Source of the DNA: Cricetomys ansorgei
Lineage: Eukaryota > Chordata > Mammalia > Rodentia > Nesomyidae
Direction of reading: 5' to 3'
Length of the DNA: 64,000 nt
NCBI GenBank assembly: GCA_026225945.1
Contig: JAMJFZ010001815.1
Coordinates: 480,001 to 544,000 of the forward strand
The position numbers and the translations under genes are program-made. The notes beneath the pieces were generated by a model. That model did no database searches. It was not told the DNA's origin and saw nothing but the letters and a program-made list of their open reading frames with translations. This document shows positions 52,101 through 62,490 of the stretch, in pieces (within the stretch, counting starts at the first letter, position 1; every line of letters begins with the position of its first letter).

Positions 52101-55100
52101 GGTCCCTGCTCCCACACTTTGTAGGGCAGTTGGTTAGAGACAGAGAGGAACTGAAGACTTGCAGAGAGGCAGGATAAGTATGTAAGCAGTGCCTTCTGAA
52201 GGGCCACTGAGCCCTTGGTATCTTGGTAATATACCGTATCCAGTAGTCTCCCTATCTGACATTGTGAAATAGCCATCTGGGACTCTAGTTGAATTCATTT
52301 CCTTAAAGGACTACCTGGGGCAGAGCATGGTGTGGACTTGGATTCTGCTTTGTGGACCTTGCCACTGGGTCATAGCTTTCCATACTGCTTTCAAACCTTG
52401 GGAGGTAGTGGCAGTTTTTCTCAACATCTTCTTATAAGACGGTCATTCCTCTCTAGCTGTTCCCCGGCCGACCACCAGTCAAGAAGCTATTGGAGACACT
52501 GCAGGAGTGGCTGGCCAACCTCCCGCTGGACAAGATCCCATACAATGCCATCCTAGACCTAGTCAACAACAAAATGCGGGTGAGTCCCAGCCCCGGCCAT
52601 GTCTAATGTACATGCTGCTATTCTCCTTCCCCTAACAAGTCTCCTCCTGCCCAAGCCCAGGACCCAGAGTCTGCAGAAAGGAAGAGTTAAATCTATTCGC
52701 CTGTGGTGTCTCCCTGGCTTTGCTGTCAGTACCTGGTGCCCACAGCACAGGCCCCATCTCCCCGCTTGGAGAAATCCCTTTCCCCATGTAAAAAAAGCCC
52801 TATGTCCCCATGTGGAGAAGCCCCATGTCTTCGAGTAGAGAAGCTTCATGACTCTTATTCTTCCCGTTTCTGTGATAACTTATTGCCCACTTCCTTACCT
52901 CAGTGATGCTGGTAGATTACATCGAAATCTTCAGTTTAAGGACAGCTCACCAAGAACACACTGCGAGAACTTCGCTCAAACAGCACAGCACCCAGGACAT
53001 TTGGTTTTTATTATTTGGATTTGTTTGTTTGTTGAAATAGTGTCTCTCATATAGTCCAGGCTGGCCTCAAACTCAAGATTCTCCAGTCTTTGCCTTCCAA
53101 GTGCTGAGATTATAAGTGTGCAGTGAGAAGCTTTGATGAATATGTACCCATGATCACACATGTGATCATCTCCCCAACCAAGGCTAAAGGCATCCCACAG
53201 CTAGTGTTAATTTTAACACTTGTCTTGTATTCTTTGTGGATGTTTTCCCTCAGATTTCTGGAATCTTTCTTACCAGCCACATAAAGTGGGTGGGATGTCA
53301 AGGAAGCCGATTGGAGTTGAGGGGCTACCCATGCTCCCTCTGGAAACTGTTTCACACTTTGACGGTTCAGGCCTCTACCCATCCAGAAGCACTGGTTGGC
53401 ACAGGTAACCATTTGCCTAACCGAGCTGGCACTAGTGGCATTTTGCATTGACTGTCTAGTTCAAGTGCATGGCATATGTGCTACCATAAGTACCTTCAAG
53501 AATGTGCCTTGCTGTCTATGAGTTAATTAGATGTCGGGACAGGGGACACACTGAGTCTGGAGGTGAGCATCTCAGAACCAAATACCACGAGCACAGCTTG
53601 CCTGTGGGTGGAAGGCAGGAGGGGGTTCTATACCTTTTGCACCAGCAGCCTTACAAAAAGAAATCACTGAAAAGCCAGACTATCCAGGAATCTTTGTAGT
53701 GTAAACTCACCTTGGTTTACTAGGAAAATAAGGCAAGTGGACCCTTATATATAAGAATAGTGAGGTGTATTATTTGTCGTTTGTTCTAGAGCAACTTAGC
53801 CTCAAATTTAGCAGCTTAAAGCATCCTACTTTTACCGGGTGGTGGTGGTGCACGTCTTTAATCCCAGCACTTGGGAGGCAGAGGCAGGAGGGTTTCTGTG
53901 GAGGGCAGCCTGGTCTCCAGAGTGAGTTCTAGGACAGCCAGAGTTAGAACAGAGAAACCTTCTATCTCAAAAAGCCAAAAAAAAAGCATTCTCTTTCATG
54001 GTCTTAACAGTTTTTGTCTTAGACCTGAGTCCTCAGCTTCAGGGTAATGAGGCCCAGTTCAGCCTGGGATAGACCCACTTCCAGGCTTTCTCAGTGCCCA
54101 CTGGCTGCTCTGCTGAGGCTCTAAGGTCCCTGCTGGGTTCTGCCTAGAGACTCCTCTTCCTCATCTCTGAGGTTCACTCACATCTTGGCTTAAAAGGAGG
54201 GAGCCAGCAGAAGAGCAACACTCACCATTTTGTCACCTTGGTCTCACTGGGCCCACTCTACTTCCAAGGGAACAAGAACCCATGAATCCTGAGTTTCAGA
54301 GGCAGGGACTGGGGCAGTCCCAGAGGTTGCCTGTCACAAGGAGCTAAAAACTACAGAGCCTGAGGATAGGGACTGATAGCTATCAGTAGTCACAAAATAG
54401 CTCGGCGAGAATTACATCTACTCCTTCACAGGCACTAGCCTGTGTTCAATTTTTCATCTACTCTGGATGTGGCCATGTGGGTACTTCCCAGTCCATCAAG
54501 CCCCTGGAGCTGTGGAACAGTGTTTGACTTTCAGCTCTTGTGCTTTAGTCTGTCTGGCTCACACGTGTCCACTCATGTTGATACCAAGCCATAGTGGAGT
54601 CTTCCAATCGTGTGATCCCTTGTGCCTTCCAGTAGCATTGTAAACTTCTTGTAACTATGTGGTTGTCAACACCCATCATTTTGCTTGCTCACATTTGGAT
54701 GGGTCAGCAGTCGGATCTGGCTGGGCTGCATGATTCTCCCGTTTCTGGGCATGGGCTTGTTTGTGTGGCTGTCTGGTGGTAGCTGGCCATCAGGGGGGCC
54801 AGCCTCAGCTTCCTACCAGGTGGCACCAGGATCAGGAAGGACCCTGAAGGCCTTGGCAGGTTGTCATTCAGCCATATGCTGTTTGTCCAGACTGAACTCA
54901 CTTTGCAAAAGGGTGTTTCCAGGGTGGGAAGGGTTTGGTCGGTCTTAACCTCATGCTCCCGTGGAAATCAGAAGAAAGAGGAGCGCAGACTGGGGAGAAA
55001 CCCTAGAAACAGTCCAGACACTGAGTCAGACCCATAGCACTATATGATTTAATAGGACAACTGAAGCAGGCTGTCTCTTGTCTGTATGGGAAAAGGAAGT

Positions 55101-58100
55101 GAGCCCAGCATGCCCCTAATCTGCTAGCTCCTCAGAACACTGTTGCTGTGTGCTCAAGGAGGGATGCTTAAAGACAGTTTGGGACAGCCAGAGGCACGGG
55201 TCCTGAGACGCACACTTGATGTCTGCATGACAGACCACGTTCAGGCAGGCAGCTGCAGCACTCTCTTCCTCCTGAGCACAGCCTGATGTGGCCCTGAGGA
55301 GAATGGTCTCCTGCCAGTGGAATTGGGTCAGGCGAGGAGCCGGAGGATTAAGTCTTGGAGGTTTTCTTTTCTCGCTGATGATTTAAACGGTCTACTAAAA
55401 TGCCGACTGCATGGTCTAACCCTCCCCCAGGTAGTGGTTTATGGTTCTTGTGCACTTTAGACATTAGGGCTGGGGTGAGCAGTGTTTTGGTGGGCAAGAG
55501 GAGGGATTACTGTGATCTGAGGCAGATGTTTGGAGAGCTGGTGGGGAGAGGGGCCAGGCAGACTAGTCACACAGCAGGCATCGCCCAGACCTGTGGGCAC
55601 GCTCAAAGCCAGCAGCAGCAGTGTCATGCTGCTTCACTTCCCAGATAAAAGGTTCTAGTGTAACTCCCATGTCCAGGAACAGGACCTGCTGAGAAACATA
55701 CACCTGTCCAGGCTACTGTGGATGGAAAGCCCCTCCCTAGGGAGAAATGCGTTTTCTGTGTGGTCACTTTGCTACCTAACTGTGGTGCTGGCTTGCAGCT
55801 GTTGGTTCCTTACTTGCATGTTTACCTGCATTGGGATATAGTCTAGCCCTGTGGTTGGGTTGCTTGGCTCTGGCTGCTTGCGTCTGCCTATGGGATGGAT
55901 TGCTTTTTGAAAATGCTGTGTACTCCTTCATGTCTGCTGCTTCTATCCTGTATGCCTCTATTTTGCTGTGAACTGTGGTCGTAGATGCTGAACTGTTTTG
56001 TTTTTAAAACCACCACCAGTTAGATGTGGTGATTTTATAATCATTTAATTCCAGTACTCTGGAGGCTGAAGCAGGAGGATAGCCTGAATTTGAGGCCAGT
56101 CTGAGATCTATTGCAAGCTCTAGGCCAGCCAGAGTGACATAACAAGACCCTGCTTCCAAAAATCAAAACAAAGGAATAAAACTCAGCATTTGGAGAGACT
56201 CAGCTCTTTTGAAAGAGTGCAGCCCTTGCCAGCCTGCCTCCCTGTCCATCCTCTAAGAGAGACAGCCCTGGCAGCTAGCCAGTTGGTAACTTGCTGCCCA
56301 TCTGCTCAGGGAAGATTGTACACGGCCGTGTTTTTCCTGGACCTGGTTCTGTGGATTCTGAAGCAGGACTGCCCCAGTCTCAGAGGGAGAGCCTCATCTG
56401 CACAGCAACACTTTCAGGGGTTACAAAGCAGGAAGGTACACACAGCTGGCAGATGCTAAGGAAAACACACTCTTTGGGGTTAGGTTGCTCTTCTAGGTCA
56501 TGAGGTCAAGGACAGTGACAACCAGGAGCATGTTTGAGGAATGTTAGCATATCCCTTTTAAGGCTTATAGAGATTGAGACACCTGAGTTATTGGGGTGAA
56601 TACCCACATCAGTTAGGTGTTCCTAGTGTGATTGCCACTATCTTCATGCAGTGGGAGCAGCCTTCACCACTTCTGGTTGCACTTCGGTATCTGGGGAACC
56701 CATGCCATGGGTTCTCCTCTTTGGGGACAATTGGAGCCACTCAGTGCTCTTGGATGTTACTTGAGTCTTTTTCTGCTTGAGACATCTGGCAGGTCTGGGG
56801 TTTGGTGATCCATAGAACTCAAAGCACTGATGGCCTTTTCCTTCTGCAGGTTTTGAAGGTGACCCCCAGGCCGTGTTGCAGACCATGAGGAGATACATTC
56901 GTACATTCTTTGGCTGCAAAGAATGTGGTGAGCATTTTGAGGAAATGGCTAAAGAGTCCATGGATTCTGTGAAAACCCCAGACCAAGCTATTCTCTGGCT
57001 TTGGAGGAAGCATAACATGGTAAACAGTCGCCTGGCAGGTAAGAGACCTGCACTTTCTCTGCTGTCCCCACACTATGGAGCACATGCCTTGAGCCTGGAT
57101 TTGGAGGGTCCAGCCTAGTTAAAGGCCACCAAGGATGCCCTGGCCAGTGTTTGGGGACAGTAATGTTGGCTCCTCTTGCCTCTGCTTCCTTTGGGTGGTA
57201 TGGCTGTCTCAGGCCACTGTGTCCCATTGGCTTTAGGGCTCCTGGCCCTTGTAGACACTGATGGGGCTCTTCTCTCATATCTTCCTCTGGTAGATATGAG
57301 ACACACACCACACACACCACACACACACACACACATACACACACTCTACCACCAGTAATTATGAACTCTGAAAAAAGCCCTATAGAGATTTGCTAAACAT
57401 TTTTAGTGTCTTGAAAATCTGTTCTCTGTGGCTGGAGATTTAGTTGAATTTGTAAAATTGCCATGCAAGCATGAGGATCTGAGTTTTGACCTCTTAAAAA
57501 CAAAAAGCTGGGCACAGCAGCACATACCTGTAATTGTGGTGCTGGGAGGTGAAGATGGAATCCCTGGATCTTGCTAGCCAATCTAGCCCAGTCAAATCTG
57601 CAGACTCTGAGTTCAGTGAAAGACCTGTCTCAGAGAACCTGTCTCAAAACATAAGAGGCTTCAGAGAGTAATTGAAGATCCTTAGTGTCCACCTCTCTAC
57701 CTTAGTGTCCACCTCTCTACCTTAGTGTCCGCCTCTCCCTGAATGTGTACACATGAGCACATGCACACAAACATGTACACACACACACACACACACATCT
57801 CAGATTGTTAAGGAAACCTCACAAAGTGATTTCGTTTAAGAAAACTAAATAGAGGGTACATGTAGTCTGTCAGAGTTAAGTAATTCCCGCTATTCCAAAA
57901 TCAACAGCAGATTAAAATTAGGCTTAAGAGTAATTCTACTGAGAAATGAATTTAATAGAGATGAACGGAAAATGTCGCTAAACTCTTGGTTTTTGTTTAA
58001 TCCGCTGTATTATAAAACATATTACAACTAAAGCACTAAAGAAAATTGGTTTTTCTTGGCACCAAGAGCAGACTGGTGCCTTTCGTGTGGAGGATTTGCT

Positions 58101-58468
58101 TTGTCTCAAGGCGCTGCTGTGGTGGCCCTGGTGCAGGGATTTCTCCCTAATGCCTTCCCTAGCTCCCTCCCACCTTTCCACCTCCCCACGCCCCCAGACG
58201 CCTGGCTCTGAGGCAGCCAGACCAAGGCACCAGCTGGACCTGCCCATCCAGGGGCCCTGATGTCATTTGTCTCCAGCTGCAAGTGCCCACATCATTAGGC
58301 AAGCAGGAAGGGGCTATACAGCCTGGTGTGTTGTTGCTCCTAAGATTCCTCAGTGCTCCCCAGTCCCACCACCAGCCTAGTGATTGGATCTCTACCTTTT
58401 GTCAGACCTGGATCTCCTGCCCAGTGCTAGCCCTGTGTTTTCCATCTTTTAGAGGACTCTAAGAGGTG

Positions 58469-58522
<54 letters not shown>

Positions 58523-58614
58523 TTCTAGTCTTATACTAGTTGACTCCTTTCAGGGAGTGCAGGTTAGCCTTGGCCCTGTCTCCCTACCTCTGGCTCTGGG
58601 TGTTTGGTGCTTCC

Positions 58615-58666
<52 letters not shown>

Positions 58667-60336
58667 ACATTCACACATTCACACATTCACACAAAATGGT
58701 CCTGCTTTTTTTAACTCTGCACACACTCCAGAGCAGAGGGGATTCTGGGTGAGCAGGGAGATCTGGAGCTAGGAACCTCTTGTGCATGGTTCTGGGATTG
58801 ATGTCAAGGCAGCAGACTTCTATAACATCAAATATAGGGCTTCTGGGGCATATTCTCTTGTCACCGAGGTGCAAGGCTGGATGCGCACAGTGGTCACTGC
58901 AGAGCACCTTGCACTTCCATCTATGTGGGGTGGTCAGATGAAAAGTGGGGACCTGTGGGAGGCCCTGGGCCAGACACCTTGGTAAAATCCTGTTTCTGAG
59001 TCACAGCTGGGAAACATGCAATGGAGCAGTGCTGGGTGGCCTCCTGTGTATGTTTCATGTACAGACATGATGGCCTGGGAGGCAAGACTCAAGGGAGCTG
59101 TTTCCAGTTAGAAGCCAGGTTCACAAGAACTGCAGCATGTCCTGGTTTGTCCAGATATGATTTCCCTTCCTGGAGTGAGTTCCCAGGGTTTTTAGGAATC
59201 TTCAGGACCTGGGGTTTGGGGAAGATGTCTAAAGCACGGAGGAATGTAGGAGCTGGTAGTGTCTGAGGAGGGGTATTCCCAGCAGCCAGAGTGGTCAAGG
59301 ACTTTGTGAGGTGGTGGGTCTTCAGTGCACTTTAAGGTGGACACAGGCTGGGCAGTGGTGGCGTACACGTTTAATCCCAGCACTTGGGAGGCAGAGGCAG
59401 GCAGATGTCTGTGAGTTTGAGGCCAGCCTGCTCTACAGAGTGAGTTCCAGTACAACCAAGACTGCACAGAGAAACCCTATCTTGAAAAACCAAAAAAAAA
59501 AAAAAAAAAAAAAAAAAGCACAGAAGTGAGAACTTCATGGACTCATGCAAGAGGGAGGGTCTGGGTAGATTACAGCAGAGTGTGGACCCTCAGCAGCAAG
59601 TAGAACCCAGAATGCAGGGGGGCCCTCCTTTGCATGCAGGTGTGGGGGCTGGCCAGAGAGAAGAGGGCTTGGATGCCCAGGAGTCGGGGAGGGAGTAGAG
59701 CAGGGACACAGCTAGTGGTGGATGGGTGAGGCCTAGTACCCTGTGGATGAAAGGTTTCTCTATGATTCTCTCCTTGCCTCCTTCTTAGGCCATCTGAGTG
59801 AGGATCCCAAGTTTCCAAAGGTTCCATGGCCCACTCCAGACCTCTGCCCCGCCTGCCATGAGGAAATTAAAGGGCTGGACAGCTGGAATGAGGGCCAGGT
59901 GCTTGCCTTCCTGAAGCAACACTACAGCAGGGACAACCTGGTAGACACATACTCTGTGGACCAGGGCAGTCCTGGGGACTGGGGCGCCCTGGGCAGGGAG
60001 CAGGAAGAGGTTGAAGGCCTTACCCCCTCAGGGAAGTCCTGGGGACACCCGAACGCTGAGAGTCTCCACCCACCCCACATTCTAGGCCCCAGAACTGACC
60101 TTTCTGAGAGCCTGCACCACAGGCTGGACCTAAGACTCCAGAGCCCCCAGGGACTCCAGGCACTTCAGGAGGCCAAGGCAGCTGTGCCCTTCCTTGGGGT
60201 TGGCTTCTCCAGTCTGGACATGAGCCTCTGCGTGGTGCTCTACGTGGCCTCCTCCTTGTTCCTGATGATCATGTACTTCTTCTTCCGAGTGAGGTCCAAG
60301 CGATGGAAAGTTCGCCTCTACCACCCAGCTGTGTAG
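30890..60336 (+). CDS. QSOX2: QSOX2, quiescin sulfhydryl oxidase 2, complete spliced gene
   Basis: Oxidises protein thiols to disulfides with O2 as acceptor, producing H2O2, in the Golgi/secretory pathway and at the cell surface (family knowledge). The twelve exons join in frame to 2,055 bases, 684 residues plus stop; human QSOX2 is 698, so length fits. Residues 1-38 are a signal peptide with a Leu/Ala core; the thioredoxin domain has the active site W76-C77-G78-H79-C80. A second thioredoxin-like fold and the helical region span about 170-385. The ERV/ALR FAD-binding domain starts near 390 (KWVGCQGS, C404 and C416), with the FAD-proximal C462-K-E-C465 and the extra C522-P-A-C525. A variable acidic linker follows, then a membrane helix at about 647-668 and a short basic tail ending HPAV. 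Potential N-glycosylation sites include NSS at 63 and NHT in exon 4. All catalytic cysteines are present. Start chosen by match to human MAAA; an in-frame ATG lies 48 bases upstream. Confidence 0.97.
31855..31952 (-). repeat. B1 fragment
   Basis: GAAACAGAGTTTCACTATGT, CCGGCTAGCCTTGAATTCAT. Confidence 0.55.
32025..32178 (-). repeat. B3-like SINE
   Basis: GGAAGCCAGAGGTGTTGAAT, GACCTCAGGTTCCCTACAAG, CTCAAAGCCATCTCGG. Confidence 0.55.
36405..36530 (-). repeat. old B1 SINE
   Basis: GAGATGAGGTCTTGCTGTGT, GGTGCTGGGATCACCGGTGT. Confidence 0.6.
37090..38215 (-). pseudogene. possible antisense processed retrocopy, parent unknown
   Basis: On the minus strand, a 5' part (about 38190 to 37850) is GC-richer and opens [14 protein letters not shown] before a stop, with protein-like fragments in other frames. 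It is followed by a long AT-rich part like a 3'UTR, an AATAAA near 37139-37144 and a short run of A. It has no introns and no intact frame. I do not recognise the parent; it could also be plain AT-rich intronic DNA. Confidence 0.3.
38250..38397 (-). repeat. B1 SINE
   Basis: CAAGACAGGGTTTCTCTGTT, AGACCAGGCTGGCCTCAAAC. Confidence 0.85.
39940..40050 (+). repeat. old B1 SINE
   Basis: TTAGCACTTGGAAGGCTGAG, GGACCAGCCTTGGCTACAT. Confidence 0.6.
41012..41172 (-). repeat. B2 SINE
   Basis: CCAGAAGAGGGCATCAGATC, AATTGAACTCAGGACCTCTG, GAGCCATCTCTCCAGCCCC. Confidence 0.9.
41770..41912 (-). repeat. B1 SINE
   Basis: GAGACAGGGTTTCTCTGTGT, AGACCAGGCTGGCCTGGAAC, GGGATTAAAAGTGTGAGCC. Confidence 0.9.
42798..42898 (+). 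CDS. QSOX2: QSOX2 exon 2
   Basis: After an 11.6-kb intron. Reads [20 protein letters not shown] and [10 protein letters not shown], the conserved second half of the thioredoxin fold with its cis-Pro loop (YPT). Phase 1 in, 0 out; donor GTGAGC. Confidence 0.96.
43338..43466 (-). repeat. B1 SINE, internally shortened
   Basis: CGAGATAGGATTTCTGTGTG, CTGTCCTGGAACTCACTCT; lacks the usual TGCCTCTGCCTCC segment. Confidence 0.75.
44641..44689 (+). CDS. QSOX2: QSOX2 exon 3 (49 bases)
   Basis: A very short exon: [16 protein letters not shown], almost invariant in QSOX2. Acceptor TTTTTCCTTTAG, donor GTAAGG; phase 0 in, 1 out. Confidence 0.96.
44885..45075 (-). repeat. B3-like SINE with (CTGC)n
   Basis: CTGCCTGCCTGCCTGCC run, GGTGCTAGGAACTGAATTCA, GAGCCATCTCTCCAGC. 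Confidence 0.7.
45742..45847 (+). CDS. QSOX2: QSOX2 exon 4
   Basis: [20 protein letters not shown] and [15 protein letters not shown]; carries an NHT glycosylation sequon. Phase 1 in, 2 out; donor GTGAGT. Confidence 0.95.
46043..46133 (+). CDS. QSOX2: QSOX2 exon 5
   Basis: [20 protein letters not shown] then [10 protein letters not shown], part of the second thioredoxin-like domain, with an NGS sequon. Phase 2 in, 0 out. Confidence 0.95.
47062..47215 (+). repeat. B1 SINE
   Basis: GCCAGCCATGGTGACACCTT, AAGATCAGCCTGGACTACAT, AACAATAACAACACC tail. Confidence 0.75.
47715..47992 (+). repeat. SINE-like segment with A/C-rich end
   Basis: AGTGCTCACTTTGCAAGCAT, GATCCTCAGAGGCAC, TCTGACCTCCACATACATCC and an ACACAC end. 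Confidence 0.55.
48367..48512 (+). CDS. QSOX2: QSOX2 exon 6
   Basis: [20 protein letters not shown] ... [19 protein letters not shown]; second thioredoxin-like domain, catalytically silent in the family. Acceptor TTGTTTTGCAG, donor GTAAGT; phase 0 in, 2 out. Confidence 0.96.
49042..49180 (+). repeat. B1-related SINE
   Basis: CGAGGCATGGTGGCTTATAC, CTGTAATCCCAGCTTTTGG, CATGAGACCCTCTCTC then an A-rich tail. Confidence 0.65.
49828..49962 (+). CDS. QSOX2: QSOX2 exon 7, followed by a GC donor
   Basis: [20 protein letters not shown] ... VVVWKEFD. The exon ends GACAG and the intron starts GCAAGT. The only nearby GT (49967) would throw exon 8 out of frame, so a GC-AG intron is required. Phase 2 in, 2 out. 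Confidence 0.95.
50119..50248 (+). CDS. QSOX2: QSOX2 exon 8
   Basis: [20 protein letters not shown] ... [13 protein letters not shown]; the helix-rich region between the thioredoxin and ERV domains. Phase 2 in, 0 out; donor GTGCGG is weak at +3 to +5. Confidence 0.95.
50249..52456. other. QSOX2 intron 8
   Basis: One + strand B1 near 51.5 kb. The rest is unique sequence with no splice-supported frame. Confidence 0.5.
51510..51652 (+). repeat. B1 SINE
   Basis: GCCAGGCGTGATGGCACAC, AAGATCAACCTGGTCTACAT, GAGAGACCCTGTCTC. Confidence 0.75.
52457..52579 (+). CDS. QSOX2: QSOX2 exon 9
   Basis: [20 protein letters not shown] ... [11 protein letters not shown], entering the ERV/ALR domain. Phase 0 to 0; acceptor CTCTCTAG, donor GTGAGT. 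Confidence 0.96.
53025..53122 (-). repeat. B1 fragment
   Basis: AGTCCAGGCTGGCCTCAAAC, AGTGCTGAGATTATAAGTGT. Confidence 0.65.
53254..53404 (+). CDS. QSOX2: QSOX2 exon 10, ERV/ALR core
   Basis: [20 protein letters not shown] ... [17 protein letters not shown], with the Cys pair 404/416 and the aromatic residues that cradle FAD. Phase 0 in, 1 out; donor GTAACC. Confidence 0.96.
53836..53985 (+). repeat. B1 SINE
   Basis: CCGGGTGGTGGTGGTGCACG, TCTTTAATCCCAGCACTTGG, GAACAGAGAAACC. Confidence 0.9.
56015..56168 (+). repeat. old B1 SINE
   Basis: TAGATGTGGTGATTTTATAA, GCTGAAGCAGGAGGATAGCC, ACAAGACCCTGCTTCC. Confidence 0.6.
56850..57038 (+). CDS. QSOX2: QSOX2 exon 11, FAD-proximal CKEC
   Basis: [20 protein letters not shown] carries the CxxC next to the flavin that passes electrons to O2; followed by [19 protein letters not shown], the conserved HNxVN flavin-binding segment. 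Phase 1 to 1. Confidence 0.97.
57300..57346. repeat. (CA)n-rich microsatellite
   Basis: Interrupted ACAC run in QSOX2 intron 11. Confidence 0.9.
57425..57800 (+). repeat. SINE-like segment with tandem repeat and (AC)n end
   Basis: GTGGCTGGAGATTTAGTTGA start, GGGCACAGCAGCACATACCT, then a 20-bp tandem repeat at 57681-57738 and an (AC)n run at 57778-57797. Confidence 0.5.
57681..57738. repeat. 20-bp tandem repeat, about 2.9 copies
   Basis: Unit CTTAGTGTCCACCTCTCTAC; the first two copies are identical, the third has a G for A change and is cut short. Confidence 0.95.
58471..58517. repeat. (GT)n microsatellite
   Basis: About 23 uninterrupted GT units in QSOX2 intron 11. Confidence 0.97.
58616..58695. 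repeat. (CA)n microsatellite with imperfect end
   Basis: About 22 CA units to 58661, then ATACACACATTCACACATTC repeats. Confidence 0.97.
59344..59518 (+). repeat. B1 SINE with long A tail
   Basis: GGCTGGGCAGTGGTGGCGTA, TTTAATCCCAGCACTTGGGA, GTTTGAGGCCAGCCTGC, then more than 20 A. The pure tail suggests a recent insertion. Confidence 0.92.
59789..60336 (+). CDS. QSOX2: QSOX2 terminal coding exon: CPAC, linker, membrane helix
   Basis: [20 protein letters not shown] then PACHEEIKG, with the third CxxC. A poorly conserved Ser/Glu/Pro linker follows, then [20 protein letters not shown] and a basic cytosolic tail ([16 protein letters not shown]). Stop TAG at 60334-60336. Confidence 0.96.
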
Positions 60337-60466
60337 AGCACCTGGGGCAGCCATGGTGACACAGGAAGCCTTTGAAACCACCCGCACGCCTGCAGCTTCA
60401 ATGTTGGGATCAGGGATTTTGGAAATGTGCCCAGCATAGTGTCTGGGGGAGGAGCATGTTTTGTTC

Positions 60467-60490
60467 TTTTTTTTTTTTTTTTTTTTTTTA
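60467..60490. repeat. poly-T tract in QSOX2 3'UTR
   Basis: Uninterrupted run of more than 20 T. Confidence 0.95.
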
Positions 60491-61712
60491 CTGGAACATT
60501 TGCCTTGCTGGTACCTGTTCTTGCTTTCCTGGTCTCCATGTCAAACTTGTGTGTATTTGTCCTTGTAGGCCAGAAGGAGGCAGGTCCAGCACACAGCCAT
60601 CCATGTTGCTGCTCTTTCCACAAGGTCTCAAATCTACTTTTGCCCTCCCCTTTCCCTCCCCCACCCCTGCTTTCTCGGGGCTGTGTCCAGTGATAAGCAA
60701 CCAAAGCACAGAGGCCTGTCCAGACACCACAAGTAGCTGTTCCTGCATAAGCCTAAGGCGCTTTCGTGGGCCCTCAGGGTGCTCTGAAGTTGAACAGGAA
60801 GGTCTGGTCACCTTGTGGGGTGCAGGTCCCAGAGGATACTATGCTGTTGTGTAGCTTCCCTGTATCTTGTGAAATAACCCAGGGTCGGGGCGGATACTCG
60901 GGGGCTGTGTGTGGGGTGACGACAGGAGAGGGGGACCGTCCCGACCAGGCTATAGTTCAAGTCCCTGCGATGGGCCCTGCCCTATAGCACAGTGGTGAGC
61001 ACTAGTCTGCTGGGGGAGTGCAGTCTACAGGAAGCCTCTAGAACTGTCATGTCTCTCATGTACACTGCAGAAGGCACTGTGGCGTGGGACGCTGGGCATG
61101 TGGTATGGCCCCTGCACACTAGGCCTTCTGGCCTTGAGGGTGACTTTAAAAAACAAAAACAGTTTAAACACATTGTTTGTAAAATCCCAAAACACTGAGT
61201 GGTAAACTTGTGCCTAAATACTTTTTTAAAACATGGACTAAGTCTACATTTCTGGAAACATTCCTGCTGAAACCCTTCATGGCTCAGGAGCTTCCTTTTA
61301 TTTGGATAAAGCAAGCTTAGGTATATGGGGTCAGGGGAACAGGGGTAGAGGAAGGGAGGGAGAATGAGAATGTGTGTACTCTGTACTCACATAGGTATGG
61401 CTAGGTTAGATAGTCATTCCACTTTGCATATTCTATATTTTATATTTGCATCCTTCCCAGTGATAGATGACCACATGGGTATGGTTTAAGACCCTGTATT
61501 ATCAATGTCCCTGCTCCCACTTAAGAAAATTGACAGCTGTCTCCTTGAGCTGTTGTTAACCCTCCTTTCATCACGTGGGAGGATCAGTTCTGAGAGCCAG
61601 GCCTTCCTGCTGGGGCAGGCGTGGCCTGGGCCCAGCCATTTGATCCTCCTGTTTCACTTCCCTGTGGCAGAATGGCAGAAGGTTTCTTCTTTGAAACTTG
61701 GAATCCTGTGCT

Positions 61713-61757
61713 TTAAAAAAAAAGAAGAAAGAAAAAGAAAAAAAGCAAACAAACAAG
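61713..61757. repeat. A-rich tract in QSOX2 3'UTR
   Basis: AAAGAAAGAAAAAG-type run; simple repeat. Confidence 0.85.
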
Positions 61758-62340
61758 CATGAGCTTGTCCTTAGTGCTGGCTGTGTATCTAAGCTATTGA
61801 GACACCATTGGTTTGTCAGCTTGAAAATCAGGCCCACTTAAGCATAGTTCCAAAGAGATGCTTGGAGCCCACAGCTGAATGGCTGCTGGGGAGCATGACT
61901 GAAGGGTGCTTCTGTAACTGTGACCCCGAGCTGCCACAGCTCCCTACAGTTCTTGACATGGCTAGTCTTTGTGGAAGCCCACACTGGGCAAAGCCTACTT
62001 TCAGTTGTCCTTGTAGAGTCCCAGTCATCCCTTCTGGGGGACAAGCTTGCCATGTACAACCCTTTTTGGTCTGTCCTGCAGTGAGAAGCTTGCATTCTTC
62101 CAGGGCCCTGCTCAGTCCTGGGAGCCACCTTTAGACCAAATGGAAGGTCTTCTAAAGTCTGAAGTATTATGAGAGGTGTTGCGATTAATGGATATAATAG
62201 TTCAGTAATTTAAATATTTATTTTTAATGCAAAGATTTTGATTAAAAAGCCAATTGGCATGAAGATGTCAATGAAATTTCTTACCTGCAAAGAAAGGGTA
62301 CATTTTGTATTTAAGTAGACTCTGATGTGCACATTTTAAG

Positions 62341-62346
62341 AATAAA
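62341..62346 (+). terminator. QSOX2: QSOX2 poly(A) signal, proximal
   Basis: Canonical AATAAA about 2 kb after the stop, followed within 30 bases by GT-rich sequence (AACGTTGTTAC). Confidence 0.65.
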
Positions 62347-62490
62347 GAAGTCTGATATTTAATAACGTTGTTACAGTCTTTTGAAATGTGAGCAGAGCTA
62401 TATGTTAAGCTGGATTCAAGGAATGGTCTAAACCCTTCACTCCCTTCTAATTTGCAGACCCAGCTCTGAAGTTCTAGAATTTCTTGTGTT

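Larger units (their letters stand above)
53405..56849. other. QSOX2 intron 10
   Basis: Two + strand B1 copies (53.84 and 56.02 kb). The 54.0-56.0 kb part is unique and has no recognised element. Confidence 0.5.
57039..59788. other. QSOX2 intron 11, microsatellite-rich
   Basis: Contains several CA or TG runs, a 20-bp tandem repeat, a SINE-like segment and a young-looking B1 with a long A tail. No extra exon is needed by phase. Confidence 0.55.
60337..62364 (+). other. QSOX2: QSOX2 3' untranslated region
   Basis: Continuous sequence from the stop to the first AATAAA (62341-62346). It includes a T-run at 60.47 kb, an A-rich tract near 61.72 kb and an AU-rich stretch with ATTTA just before 62230, which may affect mRNA stability. 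Cleavage is expected 10-30 bases after a signal. Confidence 0.7.

Noticed and set aside
58476..58772. Cys/Val and Thr/His repeat frame of 98 codons
   Set aside because: Translation of the GT and CA microsatellites.
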